From assembly GCA_017618015.1 (NCBI GenBank), contig JAFZVC010000075.1:1-63228 (forward strand): a stretch of 63,228 nucleotides of DNA, in the 5' to 3' direction. Under the pieces are notes generated by a model that saw nothing but the letters and a program-made list of their open reading frames with translations, had not been told where the DNA came from and made no database searches. Position numbers and translations under genes: made by a program. The stretch comes from Spirochaetaceae bacterium. Lineage in GTDB: Bacteria; Spirochaetota; Spirochaetia; Treponematales; Treponemataceae. Below, one piece after another: positions 23,325-32,945 of this stretch (position 1 is its first letter; every line of letters begins with the position of its first letter).

Positions 23325-25370
23325 ATGGCAAAGAAAGTAAAGATTTCAGACCTGGTTCTTCGTGATGCACACCAGAGTCTTCATGCAACACGCATGACAA
23401 CGGCAGATATGCTTCCTGCATGTCCGATGCTCGACAAAATCGGCTATGAAAGCCTTGAGGCATGGGGCGGTGCAACATACGATTCATGTATCAGCTTCCT
23501 TAATGAAGATCCGTGGGAGCGCCTCCGCAAACTTCATGCAGCTCTTCCAAACACACCTATCATGATGCTTCTTCGCGGCCAGAACCTTCTTGGTTACCGC
23601 CACTACGCTGATGATGTTGTAGACAAGTTCGTAGAGACAGCCGCTGCAAACGGTATCGGCGTATTCCGCATTTTCGACGCATGTAACGATCCTCGTAACC
23701 TTCAGCGCGCTGCTAACGCCGCAAAAAAGACAGGCAAGCACGTTCAGATGGCTATTTCTTATGCGGTAACTCCTTACCACACAAACGAAAAATATGCAGC
23801 TCTCGCAGCTGAGTATGCAAAGTTCGGTGCAGATTCAATCTGTATCAAAGATATGTCAGGTCTTCTCCGTCCGTATGACGCATACGAGCTCGTAAAAGCT
23901 ATCAAAGCTAAAGTAGATATTCCTGTTCAGATTCATACGCACGCAACGACTGGTATGTCAGTTGCAACACTCGTTAAAGCTGCAGAAGCCGGCGCAGATG
24001 TTCTTGATACTGTAATCTCTTCAATGTCAATGACAACATCACACAGCCCGACAGAGTCAATCGTAGAGATTTTCCGTGGCACAGAGTACGATACAGGCCT
24101 TGATATGAAGGCACTTGTTGAGATTTCTGACTACTTCCGCGGCGTTCGCGCTAAATACGCTAAATTCGAATCTGCTCTTAAAGGTGTTAAACCACAGATT
24201 CTTCTTTCTCAGGTTCCAGGCGGAATGCTTTCTAACCTTGAGAACCAGCTCAAAGAGCAGAATGCATCTGACAAGATGGACGAAGTTCTTAAAGAGATCC
24301 CGCTCGTTCACAAGGACGTAGGATACGTTCCTCTTGTAACACCTACATCACAGATTGTTGGTGTTCAGGCTGTTCTTAACGTTCTTCAGGGACGCTACAA
24401 GATGATGACACCTGAGTTCCAGGGACTCCTTACAGGTAAATACGGTAAGCTTCCTGCTGACCCGAATGCGGACCTCGTTAAGATCGCTCTTGAGAAGAGC
24501 GGAATGAAAGAGCCTATCACATGCCGCCCAGCCGACGAAATCCCGATGGAATGGGACAAGATGGTTGAGGAAGCAAAGGCTGCTGGTGGAAACGGTTCTA
24601 CAGAGGATGTTCTTACATACGCTATGTTCCCGAAGAAGGCTCCTAAGTTCTTCAAAGAAAGAGCAAATGGTCCTGTTAACTCAGATTCTTTCAAAGTTGC
24701 AGAAGCTGGCGCTGGAAAGGGTGGTTCATACACAGTAAACGTAAACGGAACGGCATACAACGTAACAACAGGTCCTGCTGCCGACACAATGACAGTAAAC
24801 GTAAACGGTACAGCATACAATGTATCTTTCGGTCCTGCTGGTGCAAAAGTTGCTCCTAAGGCAGCTGGAACAGGAAGTGGTGCTGATATCAAAGCTCCTG
24901 TAGCTGGTTCTGTTCTTAAACTTCTTGTTTCTGCCGGTGCAGATGTTAAAGAAGGTCAGGATGTCATGATGATTGAGTCAATGAAGATGGAGCTTCCTGT
25001 AAAGGCTACAGCTTCTGGCGCAATCAATTTCTGCGTTGCCGCTGGCGATTCAATTCAGGCTGGACAGCTTGTTGCTACAATCGGTGGTGGTGCTGGCGCA
25101 GCTCCTGCTCCGGCAGCTGAAGCTGCTGCAGAAAGCGCACCTGCTGCTGCAAGCGGAAACGGAAAGACTGTAAATGCTCCAGTAGCTGGTACTCTTCTGA
25201 AGAACCTTCTCGCAGAAGGTGCAGCTGTCAAGAGCGGCGATACAATCATTATGGTTGAGTCAATGAAGATGGAGCTTGAAGTAAAAGCAACAGCTGACGG
25301 TTCTGTACATTATCTTGCAAATGCTGGTGATTCAATCCAGGCAGGACAGGCAATCGCAGAGATTCAGTAA
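23325..25370 (+). CDS. oadA: Oxaloacetate decarboxylase alpha subunit with two biotinyl domains
   Basis: 681 aa. The N-terminal carboxyltransferase (about residues 1-455) starts LVLRDAHQSLHATRM, with the metal site at HTHATTGM. It transfers CO2 from oxaloacetate to biotin. A Gly/Val/Asn linker contains the near-repeat VNVNGTAYNV twice. Two biotinyl-carrier domains then follow, with biotin lysines in ESMKMEL at Lys554 and Lys648, separated by an Ala/Pro-rich hinge. Usual OadA proteins are about 590-600 aa with one biotinyl domain, so the second is an apparent duplication. Codon use suggests high expression. Confidence 0.93.
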   Translation: MAKKVKISDLVLRDAHQSLHATRMTTADMLPACPMLDKIGYESLEAWGGATYDSCISFLNEDPWERLRKLHAALPNTPIMMLLRGQNLLGYRHYADDVVDKFVETAAANGIGVFRIFDACNDPRNLQRAANAAKKTGKHVQMAISYAVTPYHTNEKYAALAAEYAKFGADSICIKDMSGLLRPYDAYELVKAIKAKVDIPVQIHTHATTGMSVATLVKAAEAGADVLDTVISSMSMTTSHSPTESIVEIFRGTEYDTGLDMKALVEISDYFRGVRAKYAKFESALKGVKPQILLSQVPGGMLSNLENQLKEQNASDKMDEVLKEIPLVHKDVGYVPLVTPTSQIVGVQAVLNVLQGRYKMMTPEFQGLLTGKYGKLPADPNADLVKIALEKSGMKEPITCRPADEIPMEWDKMVEEAKAAGGNGSTEDVLTYAMFPKKAPKFFKERANGPVNSDSFKVAEAGAGKGGSYTVNVNGTAYNVTTGPAADTMTVNVNGTAYNVSFGPAGAKVAPKAAGTGSGADIKAPVAGSVLKLLVSAGADVKEGQDVMMIESMKMELPVKATASGAINFCVAAGDSIQAGQLVATIGGGAGAAPAPAAEAAAESAPAAASGNGKTVNAPVAGTLLKNLLAEGAAVKSGDTIIMVESMKMELEVKATADGSVHYLANAGDSIQAGQAIAEIQ

Positions 25371-25382
25371 TTGAGGTATATG

Positions 25383-26783
25383 ATGTTAGGTCAAGAAAAT
25401 AAAAAGAGCAGAGAAGCTCTTAAAGTTATTGCGGTTCTTCTTGCTGTATCGATGGTATTCTCTTTTGTGACAAATATCTTCGCGGATAACGGAAACACAA
25501 GAGTTGCACCTTCTTTAAGCACGATGGATACCGCCATTATCAAAGGATCAGAGAAGATTCCGCTGATTCAGCCGGGCGAATTCCTTAAGAGCCTGTGGCA
25601 TAACACAGGTATTTATCAGATGATTTTTGGCGAGAATCCTGCAGAGGAAGAAGTTGAAGTTGAGAGCGCAGTTGAGTTCGCTGCGACAGCTCCTGGCTGG
25701 CAGAAGCTCATAATGATCGCAGTCGGATTCCTTATCATCTGGCTTGCTGTAGCAAAAGGCTTTGAGCCACTTCTTCTTATCCCAATCGGATTCGGTGTTG
25801 TTCTTGTTAACATTCCTGGTGCTGGTATGGGACAGGGACCAGATGGTATGCTTCATATCATCTATAAAGCTGGTGTAGGAAACGAGTTCTTCCCGATGCT
25901 TATTTTCATGGGTATCGGTGCTATGACGGACTTTGGTCCTCTTATTGCAAACCCGAAGATGGCTCTTCTTGGTGGTGCCGCTCAGCTCGGTGTTTTCGCA
26001 ACGCTTATTGGTGTTGCACTTATGAACCTTATCCCAGGCGTTGAGTACAACATGATGCAGGCTAGCGCAATCGCAATTATCGGTGGTGCTGATGGTCCTA
26101 CTTCAATTTATGTTGCTGGTAAGCTTGCTCCTGAGATGATGGCTGTTACAGCTGTTGCTGCATATTCATACATGGCTCTTGTTCCAATGATTCAGCCGCC
26201 GATTATGAAGCTCCTTACAACAGAGAAAGAGCGCAAGATCAAGATGGATCAGCTCCGTCCAGTTTCAAAGACAGAGAAAATTCTTTTCCCGATTGTTCTT
26301 CTTGTTCTTACAATCCTTCTGCTTCCACCGGCAGCACCGCTTATCGGTATGCTTGCTTTCGGTAACTTCATCAAGCAGGTTGGTATTGTAGAGCGCCTTT
26401 CAAAGACTCTCGAGAACGAAATGATGAACATTGTTTCTATCCTTCTTTCTCTTGGTGTTGGTTCACAGATGACTCCAGAGAAGATTTTCAACCCAAGCTC
26501 AATTGGTGTTATCCTTCTCGGACTCCTTGCCTTCGCAATCGCTACATGCGGTGGTCTTATCATGGCAAAGATTATGAACCTTTTCCTCAAGAAGAAGATC
26601 AACCCGCTCATCGGTTCCGCTGGTGTTTCCGCTGTTCCTATGGCAGCCCGTGTTTCCAACAAGGTCGGTCTTGAGTATGACCCAAGTAACTTCCTTTTGA
26701 TGCACGCTATGGGACCAAACGTTTCCGGTGTTATCGGTACAGCAGTTGCAGCAGGTGTATTCATCGCAACATACGCAAAATAA
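25383..26783 (+). CDS. oadB: Oxaloacetate decarboxylase beta subunit (Na+ pump)
   Basis: 466 aa membrane protein that decarboxylates carboxybiotin and exports Na+. Typical segments are [16 protein letters not shown], the conserved [12 protein letters not shown] with its Na+-site aspartate, and [27 protein letters not shown] near the C terminus. There is about 70 residues of extra N-terminal sequence, including a membrane segment ([21 protein letters not shown]) and a Glu-rich loop, before the usual OadB start. The first in-frame codon is a TTG right after oadA; ATGs at 25380 and 25383 are better placed after GAGG, and I choose 25383. Confidence 0.92.
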   Translation: MLGQENKKSREALKVIAVLLAVSMVFSFVTNIFADNGNTRVAPSLSTMDTAIIKGSEKIPLIQPGEFLKSLWHNTGIYQMIFGENPAEEEVEVESAVEFAATAPGWQKLIMIAVGFLIIWLAVAKGFEPLLLIPIGFGVVLVNIPGAGMGQGPDGMLHIIYKAGVGNEFFPMLIFMGIGAMTDFGPLIANPKMALLGGAAQLGVFATLIGVALMNLIPGVEYNMMQASAIAIIGGADGPTSIYVAGKLAPEMMAVTAVAAYSYMALVPMIQPPIMKLLTTEKERKIKMDQLRPVSKTEKILFPIVLLVLTILLLPPAAPLIGMLAFGNFIKQVGIVERLSKTLENEMMNIVSILLSLGVGSQMTPEKIFNPSSIGVILLGLLAFAIATCGGLIMAKIMNLFLKKKINPLIGSAGVSAVPMAARVSNKVGLEYDPSNFLLMHAMGPNVSGVIGTAVAAGVFIATYAK

Positions 26784-26818
26784 TTTAATGCGGAGTTTTC
26801 TCCGTATTTACTGAATGA

Positions 26819-26853
26819 AGCCTGTCTGGGAATAACCGGACAGGCTTTTTTTT
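26819..26853 (+). terminator. Rho-independent terminator of the oad operon
   Basis: AAGCCTGTCTGG pairs with CCGGACAGGCTT (one wobble), followed by T residues to 26853. It cleanly ends oadGAB. Confidence 0.9.
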
Positions 26854-26869
26854 GTCTTAACGAAAAGAT

Positions 26870-26952
26870 GTGCGCACAGGACGTGCGTAGAAACTGACCG
26901 AGTTTTGCAGAGTAAAACTCGTTAGGACGGACAACAAGGACGTTGGCCGTCC
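26870..26952. repeat. Palindrome and two strong hairpins upstream of ileS
   Basis: GTGCGCAC (26870-26877) is a perfect palindrome. Hairpin A pairs CGAGTTTT 26899-26906 with AAAACTCG 26914-26921. Hairpin B pairs 26925-26935 with 26942-26952 (11 bp, one mismatch, loop aaggac). They lie upstream of the likely ileS -10 (TATAAT 26999-27004), so they are probably not part of the ileS mRNA and look like an interspersed palindromic element. Confidence 0.55.
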
Positions 26953-27048
26953 GACAACCTATAGAACAAAAACAAGATTTATGACATAATAGGTCGGTTA
27001 TAATAGCATCCGGCACTCAAATCGTCCTGGTGCTGACGGAGGAATATT

Positions 27049-30000
27049 TTGTACGAATCAGTAGATCCAAAAGTTAATTTTCCTGAGCAGGAAGAAAAAA
27101 TCCTTAAATTTTGGAAAGACAACGATATTTTTAATAAATCAGTAAGTCAGAGGGATGATTGCCCTGAGTACGTTTTCTACGACGGACCGCCTTTTGCAAC
27201 GGGACTTCCTCATTTTGGACACTTTTTGCCAAGCACGATAAAAGATATTATTCCACGCTACCAGACAATGAAGGGAAAGAAGGTCGAGCGCCGTTTCGGA
27301 TGGGACTGCCACGGACTTCCTGTTGAAAACCTTATTGAAAAAGAGCTTGGACTTAACTCCAAGACAGACATCGAGAAATATGGAATCGACAAGTTCAACG
27401 AAGCTTGCCGCGCGAGCGTTCTTCGCTACACAAAAGAGTGGCGTGAGACAATCACAAGACTCGGACGCTGGGTTGATTTTGACAATGACTACAAGACGAT
27501 GAATCCTGAGTACATGGAGTCTATCTGGTGGGTTTTCAAGAGCCTGTGGGATAAAGGACTTATTTATGAGGGTCACTACATTCTTCCTACATGTCCTCGC
27601 TGTGCGACTCCGCTTTCTAACCACGAGCTTGCCCAGGGCGGCTACAAAGAGGTTCACGACCCTGCAATTACGATCCGCTTCAAGGTAACAGAGGCTTCTG
27701 CGGCTGCAAAAGACCCGGACATGGCGAACGGAAAGACATATTTCCTCGCATGGACGACAACTCCGTGGACGCTGCCCTCGAACCTTGGTCTTACAATGGG
27801 ACCGGATATCGATTACGTAAAAGTTCACGACGGCGATGAGTACTACATCCTTGCAGAAAGCCGTCTTAGCGCATATTACAAAGATCCTGCTGCATGTGAA
27901 ATCGTATGGAAAAAGAAGGGTAGTGAGCTTAAAGACTCACGCTATGAGCCGCTTTTCCCATATTTTGCAGACCTTTACAACGCTACGGACGGAAGCGATG
28001 GCAATCCGCCGTCGATTGGCGCGTTCCGTGTTTTCAACGCAGATTTCGTTTCTACAGAGGACGGTACTGGTATTGTTCATACGGCACCTGGTTTTGGTGA
28101 GGACGATAATAAAGTTTTCCAGGGCAGCGGCGTTCCGACTATCTGCCCGGTTGATAACGAATGTAAGTTCACGGCAGAGGTTCCTGATTACAAAGGCCGC
28201 TTCGTAAAAGACTGCGACAAAGACATAATGGAACGCCTTAAGGCTGAAGGAAAGCTCGTTAAGCGCGACCAGATTCTCCACTCATATCCGTTCTGCTGGC
28301 GCTGCAGCAGCCCGCTTATCTACCGCGCGGTAGGAAGCTGGTTCGTAAACGTAATCAAAATCCGCGACAACATGGTAAATGCTAACCAGAAGATTTTCTG
28401 GCAGCCAGAGCATATTAAGAACGGCCGTTTCGGTAAATGGCTTGAAAACGCTCGTGACTGGGCAATAAGCCGCAACCGCTACTGGGGTAACCCGATTCCA
28501 GTTTGGGAATGCCCAGACTGCGGAAATCAGGTTTGTGTCGGCAGCCGCCAGGAGCTTGCTGATCTTTCAGGTACATACCCGGAAGACCTTCACAAGCACT
28601 TTGTAGATAAGATAACGATTCCGTGCTCATGCGGCGGAAAGATGAAACGCGTTCCAGAAGTTCTTGACTGCTGGTTCGAGTCTGGCTCAATGCCTTACGC
28701 GCAGCAGCACTATCCATTCGAGAACAAAGAATATTTCGAGAGCCACTTCCCGGCTAAGTTCATCTCTGAAGGACTTGACCAGACACGCGGCTGGTTCTAC
28801 ACGCTGACAGTTCTTGCTGTGGCTCTTTTCGACAAGCCTGCGTTCGAGAACTGTGTTGTAAACGGACTTGTTCTTGCATCTGACGGAAAGAAAATGTCAA
28901 AGAGCCTCCGCAACTACACCGACCCTGCTCTTGTAATCAAGCAGTTTGGTGCTGATGCGCTCAGACTTTTCCTTATGCATTCCGCCGCAGTAAAAGCTGA
29001 TGACCTTAAATACAGCGATGACGGCGTTCGTGACATCCTTAAGGGAATCCTTATTCCTCTTTGGAACAGCTACAGTTTCTACATTACATACGCGAACATC
29101 GACGGCGTAACGGCAACAGGACACGCATTCGACAACGCGCTTCCTACGAACCCGCTTGACCGCTGGCTGCTTTCAGTTACGCAGAAGCTCGCCGGCGATG
29201 TTTCCGCCGCACTCGATAACTACGACCTTTCCGGCGCAATTGACCCGATCGTCTCTTATATCGATGACCTTAACAACTGGTATATCCGCCGTAGCCGCCG
29301 CCGCTTCTGGAAGAGCGAGAACGACAGCGACAAAAAAGAAGCGTATGAGGCTCTTTACATCGCGCTGAAGACGCTTTCTCTCGTTGCTGCACCGGTAGTT
29401 CCTTTCATTACGGAAGCAATGTGGCAGAACCTTAGAACAGCCGATGATCCTATTTCAGTACACCTTGCTGACTACCCGGTTTGCGATGAGTCAAAACGCG
29501 ATCTTAAGCTTGAGTTCAAGATGGAGACTGTTCAGAAAGCCGTTTCGATGGGACGCAGCCTTAGAAGCCAGTACAACCTTAAGAACAGACAGCCGCTTAA
29601 GAGCGTCGAGTTCGTAACAAGGAACCCGGAAGAAAAAGCTGTTCTTCTTGAAATGGAAGAGTCAATCCGCGAGGAGCTCAACGTAAAGAAAGTCGTTTTC
29701 CACGAAAGAGAAGACGAGCTTGTTGAGTACAACGCAAAGGCGAACTTCAAGACGCTCGGAAAAGAGCTTGGACCGCTTATGAAAGCGGCGGCTGCTGTAA
29801 TTACGCAGCTTGATCAGGCTTCTATCCAGTCTATCCTTGAAGGCTCTACTTTGAGCGTTGACGTTCAGGGCAAGACAGTCGAGCTTGACTCAACGAAGAT
29901 TATCGTTGACCGCCTTGAAAAAGCAACGCTTAAGGTCGTAAACGACGGTACGCTTACTGTCGCGCTCGACTCCGAGATTACAGAAGAGCTTAAGATGGAA

Positions 30001-30249
30001 GGCTTTGTACGCGATTTCGTCCGCGGTATTCAGAACTTGCGTAAGGAAAGCGGTTTTGAAGTCACTGACCGCATAACGATAAAGCTTACAGGCTCCGATG
30101 TGCTTAAAAAGTCATTCGAAGCTTTCACCGACTACATCAGCGGTGAGACACTTGCTGTATCGACAGAATGGGCTGACAGCCTGCCTTCTGAAGCGGTTTC
30201 GATTGAAGCTGGCGATGAAGTTTGGAAAGCTGTTATAGCCCGCGTTTAG
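27049..30249 (+). CDS. ileS: Isoleucyl-tRNA synthetase
   Basis: 1,066 aa class Ia synthetase charging tRNA-Ile. The HIGH-type motif is PHFGH (residues 54-58), KMSKS is at 615-619, and the editing domain lies between them with the TTPWTLPSN motif. The C-terminal anticodon-binding region follows. Size and domain order match the long eukaryote-like IleS type seen in spirochaetes. The start is a TTG at 27049, five bases after GGAGGA (27038-27043); there is no nearby ATG. TATAAT at 26999-27004 is a probable -10, with a poor -35. No T-box motif was seen in the leader. First gene of a four-gene cluster. Confidence 0.96.
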   Translation: MYESVDPKVNFPEQEEKILKFWKDNDIFNKSVSQRDDCPEYVFYDGPPFATGLPHFGHFLPSTIKDIIPRYQTMKGKKVERRFGWDCHGLPVENLIEKELGLNSKTDIEKYGIDKFNEACRASVLRYTKEWRETITRLGRWVDFDNDYKTMNPEYMESIWWVFKSLWDKGLIYEGHYILPTCPRCATPLSNHELAQGGYKEVHDPAITIRFKVTEASAAAKDPDMANGKTYFLAWTTTPWTLPSNLGLTMGPDIDYVKVHDGDEYYILAESRLSAYYKDPAACEIVWKKKGSELKDSRYEPLFPYFADLYNATDGSDGNPPSIGAFRVFNADFVSTEDGTGIVHTAPGFGEDDNKVFQGSGVPTICPVDNECKFTAEVPDYKGRFVKDCDKDIMERLKAEGKLVKRDQILHSYPFCWRCSSPLIYRAVGSWFVNVIKIRDNMVNANQKIFWQPEHIKNGRFGKWLENARDWAISRNRYWGNPIPVWECPDCGNQVCVGSRQELADLSGTYPEDLHKHFVDKITIPCSCGGKMKRVPEVLDCWFESGSMPYAQQHYPFENKEYFESHFPAKFISEGLDQTRGWFYTLTVLAVALFDKPAFENCVVNGLVLASDGKKMSKSLRNYTDPALVIKQFGADALRLFLMHSAAVKADDLKYSDDGVRDILKGILIPLWNSYSFYITYANIDGVTATGHAFDNALPTNPLDRWLLSVTQKLAGDVSAALDNYDLSGAIDPIVSYIDDLNNWYIRRSRRRFWKSENDSDKKEAYEALYIALKTLSLVAAPVVPFITEAMWQNLRTADDPISVHLADYPVCDESKRDLKLEFKMETVQKAVSMGRSLRSQYNLKNRQPLKSVEFVTRNPEEKAVLLEMEESIREELNVKKVVFHEREDELVEYNAKANFKTLGKELGPLMKAAAAVITQLDQASIQSILEGSTLSVDVQGKTVELDSTKIIVDRLEKATLKVVNDGTLTVALDSEITEELKMEGFVRDFVRGIQNLRKESGFEVTDRITIKLTGSDVLKKSFEAFTDYISGETLAVSTEWADSLPSEAVSIEAGDEVWKAVIARV

Positions 30250-30259
30250 GAGTTTTGTT

Positions 30260-31195
30260 GTGGTACGTATGAATTGCAAATCATCAGACGCACATTTTCA
30301 TCGTATCACAATAAATTCCCTCCGTATTTGCTTTCTTATCGCTTTTCTCTGTATTATGGCAGGATGTCAGACCGTAAAGCTGACAAAATCATTTTCTGCA
30401 TCTGATGTTCTGCCAGATACCGACTCAATGTATGTAAAAATCCCTGTAGAAAGTAATAAAGAGCTTTGCAAAACAATACTCAACACATATATCGTTGGAC
30501 TTACAGAAAAAAACAGCTCCGATTTGCTTGACCGCTCTCAGTATATGTATGCGTCCGTAAACTTTGCGGACAATTCCATAAACGCAGCTGTCGTTGGCGA
30601 TTTCCCTGTTTTCATCGATATGGTTTTTACAAAAAAGAACGGATGGGAAACACGTAAGTTTGAGGAAAAAGGTCGTTCCCTTAAATACTATGAAAGCGCG
30701 ATGGGGTTCAAAGTTGCCGTTATCCAGAACTCCGTAATGCTCGTATCTTCTTCTGATGTTCAAGTTCTTTTACGGCGGCTTTTCACTTATGAAGATGAGC
30801 TTTATCCTGAAATCCGCGAGGTTACGCCCGATGAACTGAATGCGGAGCAGAATACAATACGAAGTAAAAAAGATATTCTCTCGAGTAATGGTACGGAAAT
30901 CTCGTTCTATACTTCACAGGCAGGCTTGTTCATAGAAAGCATAATTGGAAACGGGATAACGCTTGCCGCAGACATTGCCTCAGGAGATTTTTCAAAAGAA
31001 ACAGAAAACGTCTATGTGCTTGATATGGCGATGACGTTTACAAATAAACATGCGCTGAAACCTGCATTATTCCTGTTCAAAAAAGCGCAACCGTCCGGGG
31101 AGATAGAAACGGAGGCTCTTTCCGAGCTTTCGATGAAGTGTACCGGCATGAATATGGATATTAAGACAATAGTTTCGTTATTAATTGGAGGATAA
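30260..31195 (+). CDS. Hypothetical lipoprotein
   Basis: 311 aa. The N terminus is a lipoprotein signal ending CIMAGC, with the lipidated cysteine at Cys36. GTG at 30260 is used because AGGAG lies 7 nt before it; ATG at 30269 is an alternative. The rest has alternating beta strands and a C-terminal part ([39 protein letters not shown]) but no family I recognise. It follows ileS by 10 nt and precedes the phosphoribosyltransferase-like gene by 2 nt, so it is co-transcribed. The product is likely envelope-anchored. Confidence 0.7.
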   Translation: MVRMNCKSSDAHFHRITINSLRICFLIAFLCIMAGCQTVKLTKSFSASDVLPDTDSMYVKIPVESNKELCKTILNTYIVGLTEKNSSDLLDRSQYMYASVNFADNSINAAVVGDFPVFIDMVFTKKNGWETRKFEEKGRSLKYYESAMGFKVAVIQNSVMLVSSSDVQVLLRRLFTYEDELYPEIREVTPDELNAEQNTIRSKKDILSSNGTEISFYTSQAGLFIESIIGNGITLAADIASGDFSKETENVYVLDMAMTFTNKHALKPALFLFKKAQPSGEIETEALSELSMKCTGMNMDIKTIVSLLIGG

Positions 31196-31197
31196 AT

Positions 31198-32265
31198 ATG
31201 GATTCAAAGATTGTGTTAAAAGCAGAGGATCTGGACGGCTATCTTACCGATCAGGATCAAGCTTATCTTTCGCAGATGGACAGCTTGTATGAAAAAGCAA
31301 TGCAGTCTTTTAAAATAATTGCTGCCGGAGGGTTCAGCTCAACGCTCGCGACAGAAGAGAAAAAAGTCATCGATATTTTCGATGAGATGGGACAGCTTAT
31401 GCAGAATATCTGCCATGAGGTTCCAGGTCTTAACGTATTCTCTTTTGTAACACCGGAAGAAAGCCATGCAGAAGCTTCCCGCGTTATCGCAAAGCTCCGC
31501 GACATCCGCACGGGTCACAACGAGTTCGTGTACTACACACAGCGCGCCTACGAGATGCTTTTCCGCCTTGCTTACACAGGAAACCACACCGACAACAAGA
31601 ATTACCTTGTTGTAAAAACTCCTGTAACGTCACCTGTTCAGAACTACGCGGTTCATAAAGTTCCGGACATCGACTACAAGCTTGAGAATACCGTTATGTG
31701 CGTTATGCTTCGCGGCGCGCTTCTCCCTTCAATGATTATGTCAAAAGAGATTGAGGAATATTCTTCTCACGGATACGTTACTCCGTTCGCTCTTTTTAAG
31801 ATTAAGCGCGATGAGTCAAAGAAAGAGAACAACATGGAGTATGTCCTTGACTTGAACAACTCTTTCTATAATCTTGATGACCTTAATGGCAAAGACCTTA
31901 TCTTCGCTGACCCGATGAACGCCACTGGCGGCTCGCTCGTTACTGTTGTGAAGTATCTTCTTAGCCAGGGCGTTAAGCCAAAGTCAATTAAGTTCTTCAA
32001 TGTTATTTCTGCACTTAAGGGAAGCCTTCGCGTTGTCCGCGCTTTGGAAAACTGCACATGCTACACGCTTTGGATGGACCCTGTTCTTAACGCATCTGCG
32101 TACATCATGCCAGGTCTTGGTGATGCCGGCGATCGCCTTAACGGACGCGACACGGAAGATACACCGCGCAACATTATCCAGCTGATTGCGGACTACGGCT
32201 CAAATATAGCCGGACTTTACCGCTCACAGCTCAGGAAAATCGAGCATACGGTCCTTGGTCATTAA
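31198..32265 (+). CDS. Uracil phosphoribosyltransferase-like protein with N-terminal extension
   Basis: 355 aa, against about 209 for ordinary Upp, which makes UMP from uracil and PRPP. The C-terminal 200 residues carry the PRPP loop [11 protein letters not shown] (about 239-247) and the uracil-binding PGLGDAGDR (about 305-313), both intact. Residues 1-150 form an extra helical region ([39 protein letters not shown]) not found in standard Upp. It may be active on uracil or a related base; the extension could add regulation or partner binding. A lipoprotein gene is 2 nt upstream and a TPR lipoprotein gene 26 nt downstream. Confidence 0.8.
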   Translation: MDSKIVLKAEDLDGYLTDQDQAYLSQMDSLYEKAMQSFKIIAAGGFSSTLATEEKKVIDIFDEMGQLMQNICHEVPGLNVFSFVTPEESHAEASRVIAKLRDIRTGHNEFVYYTQRAYEMLFRLAYTGNHTDNKNYLVVKTPVTSPVQNYAVHKVPDIDYKLENTVMCVMLRGALLPSMIMSKEIEEYSSHGYVTPFALFKIKRDESKKENNMEYVLDLNNSFYNLDDLNGKDLIFADPMNATGGSLVTVVKYLLSQGVKPKSIKFFNVISALKGSLRVVRALENCTCYTLWMDPVLNASAYIMPGLGDAGDRLNGRDTEDTPRNIIQLIADYGSNIAGLYRSQLRKIEHTVLGH

Positions 32266-32291
32266 TACGGGATTGATAAGGCGTTCGGATT

Positions 32292-32945
32292 ATGAGGAAC
32301 CGGATTACTATTTCTGCAGCAATTAGTTTAGCTTGTTTACTCTTGTTATGCTCCTGCTCTTCAACAGGAAATGGCTTTGCAAATTTGTTCTCCGGTTCCC
32401 CGCAAGTTTCTTCAGAAACGCTTGCTGCTGAATATTATGACATAGCGAACGCCTATTATGATTTAAAAAAGTACGATAAAGCCATTGAGTATTATGAAAA
32501 AACACAGGATTTATTGCCGGAAGAAAATCTGACTATCACTTATAATCTTGCGCGGATATACGCGATACAGAACAGATGGAGCGAGTCAGAAGAATATTAC
32601 AGCCGGATTTTTGAGCTTGACCAAAATAATACAACCATCGGTATGCCGTACGCCTACGTGCTTGCAAAGCAGGGCAAGACTATGGAAGCAAGCGCGCTTT
32701 ACCGTGGCTTTTATGAAAGAAATCCTGTTGATAAAAAGCTGCTCGCGAACTTTATTTTAGTTCTTCTAGAGCTTGATGAAGATGAAGAAGCTACCGAACT
32801 ATTTGAGGAACTTAAAACACTTGATGAAGAGTCTGATGAAGTTCGCAGAGTAACTGATGCATTCAAGAAAAAAGAAGACGAACGAATTGCCGCCGCACAG
32901 GCAGCAGCGGAATCAGAAGAATCCGAAGAGTCCGAAATCGATTAA
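32292..32945 (+). CDS. TPR-repeat lipoprotein
   Basis: 217 aa. The signal sequence ends LLLCSC, with the likely lipidated residue Cys22. Three or four tetratricopeptide repeats follow from about residue 45 (AEYYDIANAYYDLKKYDKAI, ITYNLARIYAIQNRWSESE, MPYAYVLAKQGKTMEAS, LANFILVLLELDEDEEA). The acidic tail is ESEESEESEID. TPR domains bind other proteins, so it is likely an envelope scaffold. Its stop overlaps the stop of the convergent GGDEF-like gene by 4 nt. Confidence 0.82.
   Translation: MRNRITISAAISLACLLLLCSCSSTGNGFANLFSGSPQVSSETLAAEYYDIANAYYDLKKYDKAIEYYEKTQDLLPEENLTITYNLARIYAIQNRWSESEEYYSRIFELDQNNTTIGMPYAYVLAKQGKTMEASALYRGFYERNPVDKKLLANFILVLLELDEDEEATELFEELKTLDEESDEVRRVTDAFKKKEDERIAAAQAAAESEESEESEID

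Noticed and set aside
26854..27048. T-box riboswitch before ileS
   Set aside because: No T-box core sequence or antiterminator was seen, and the hairpins lie upstream of the probable -10.
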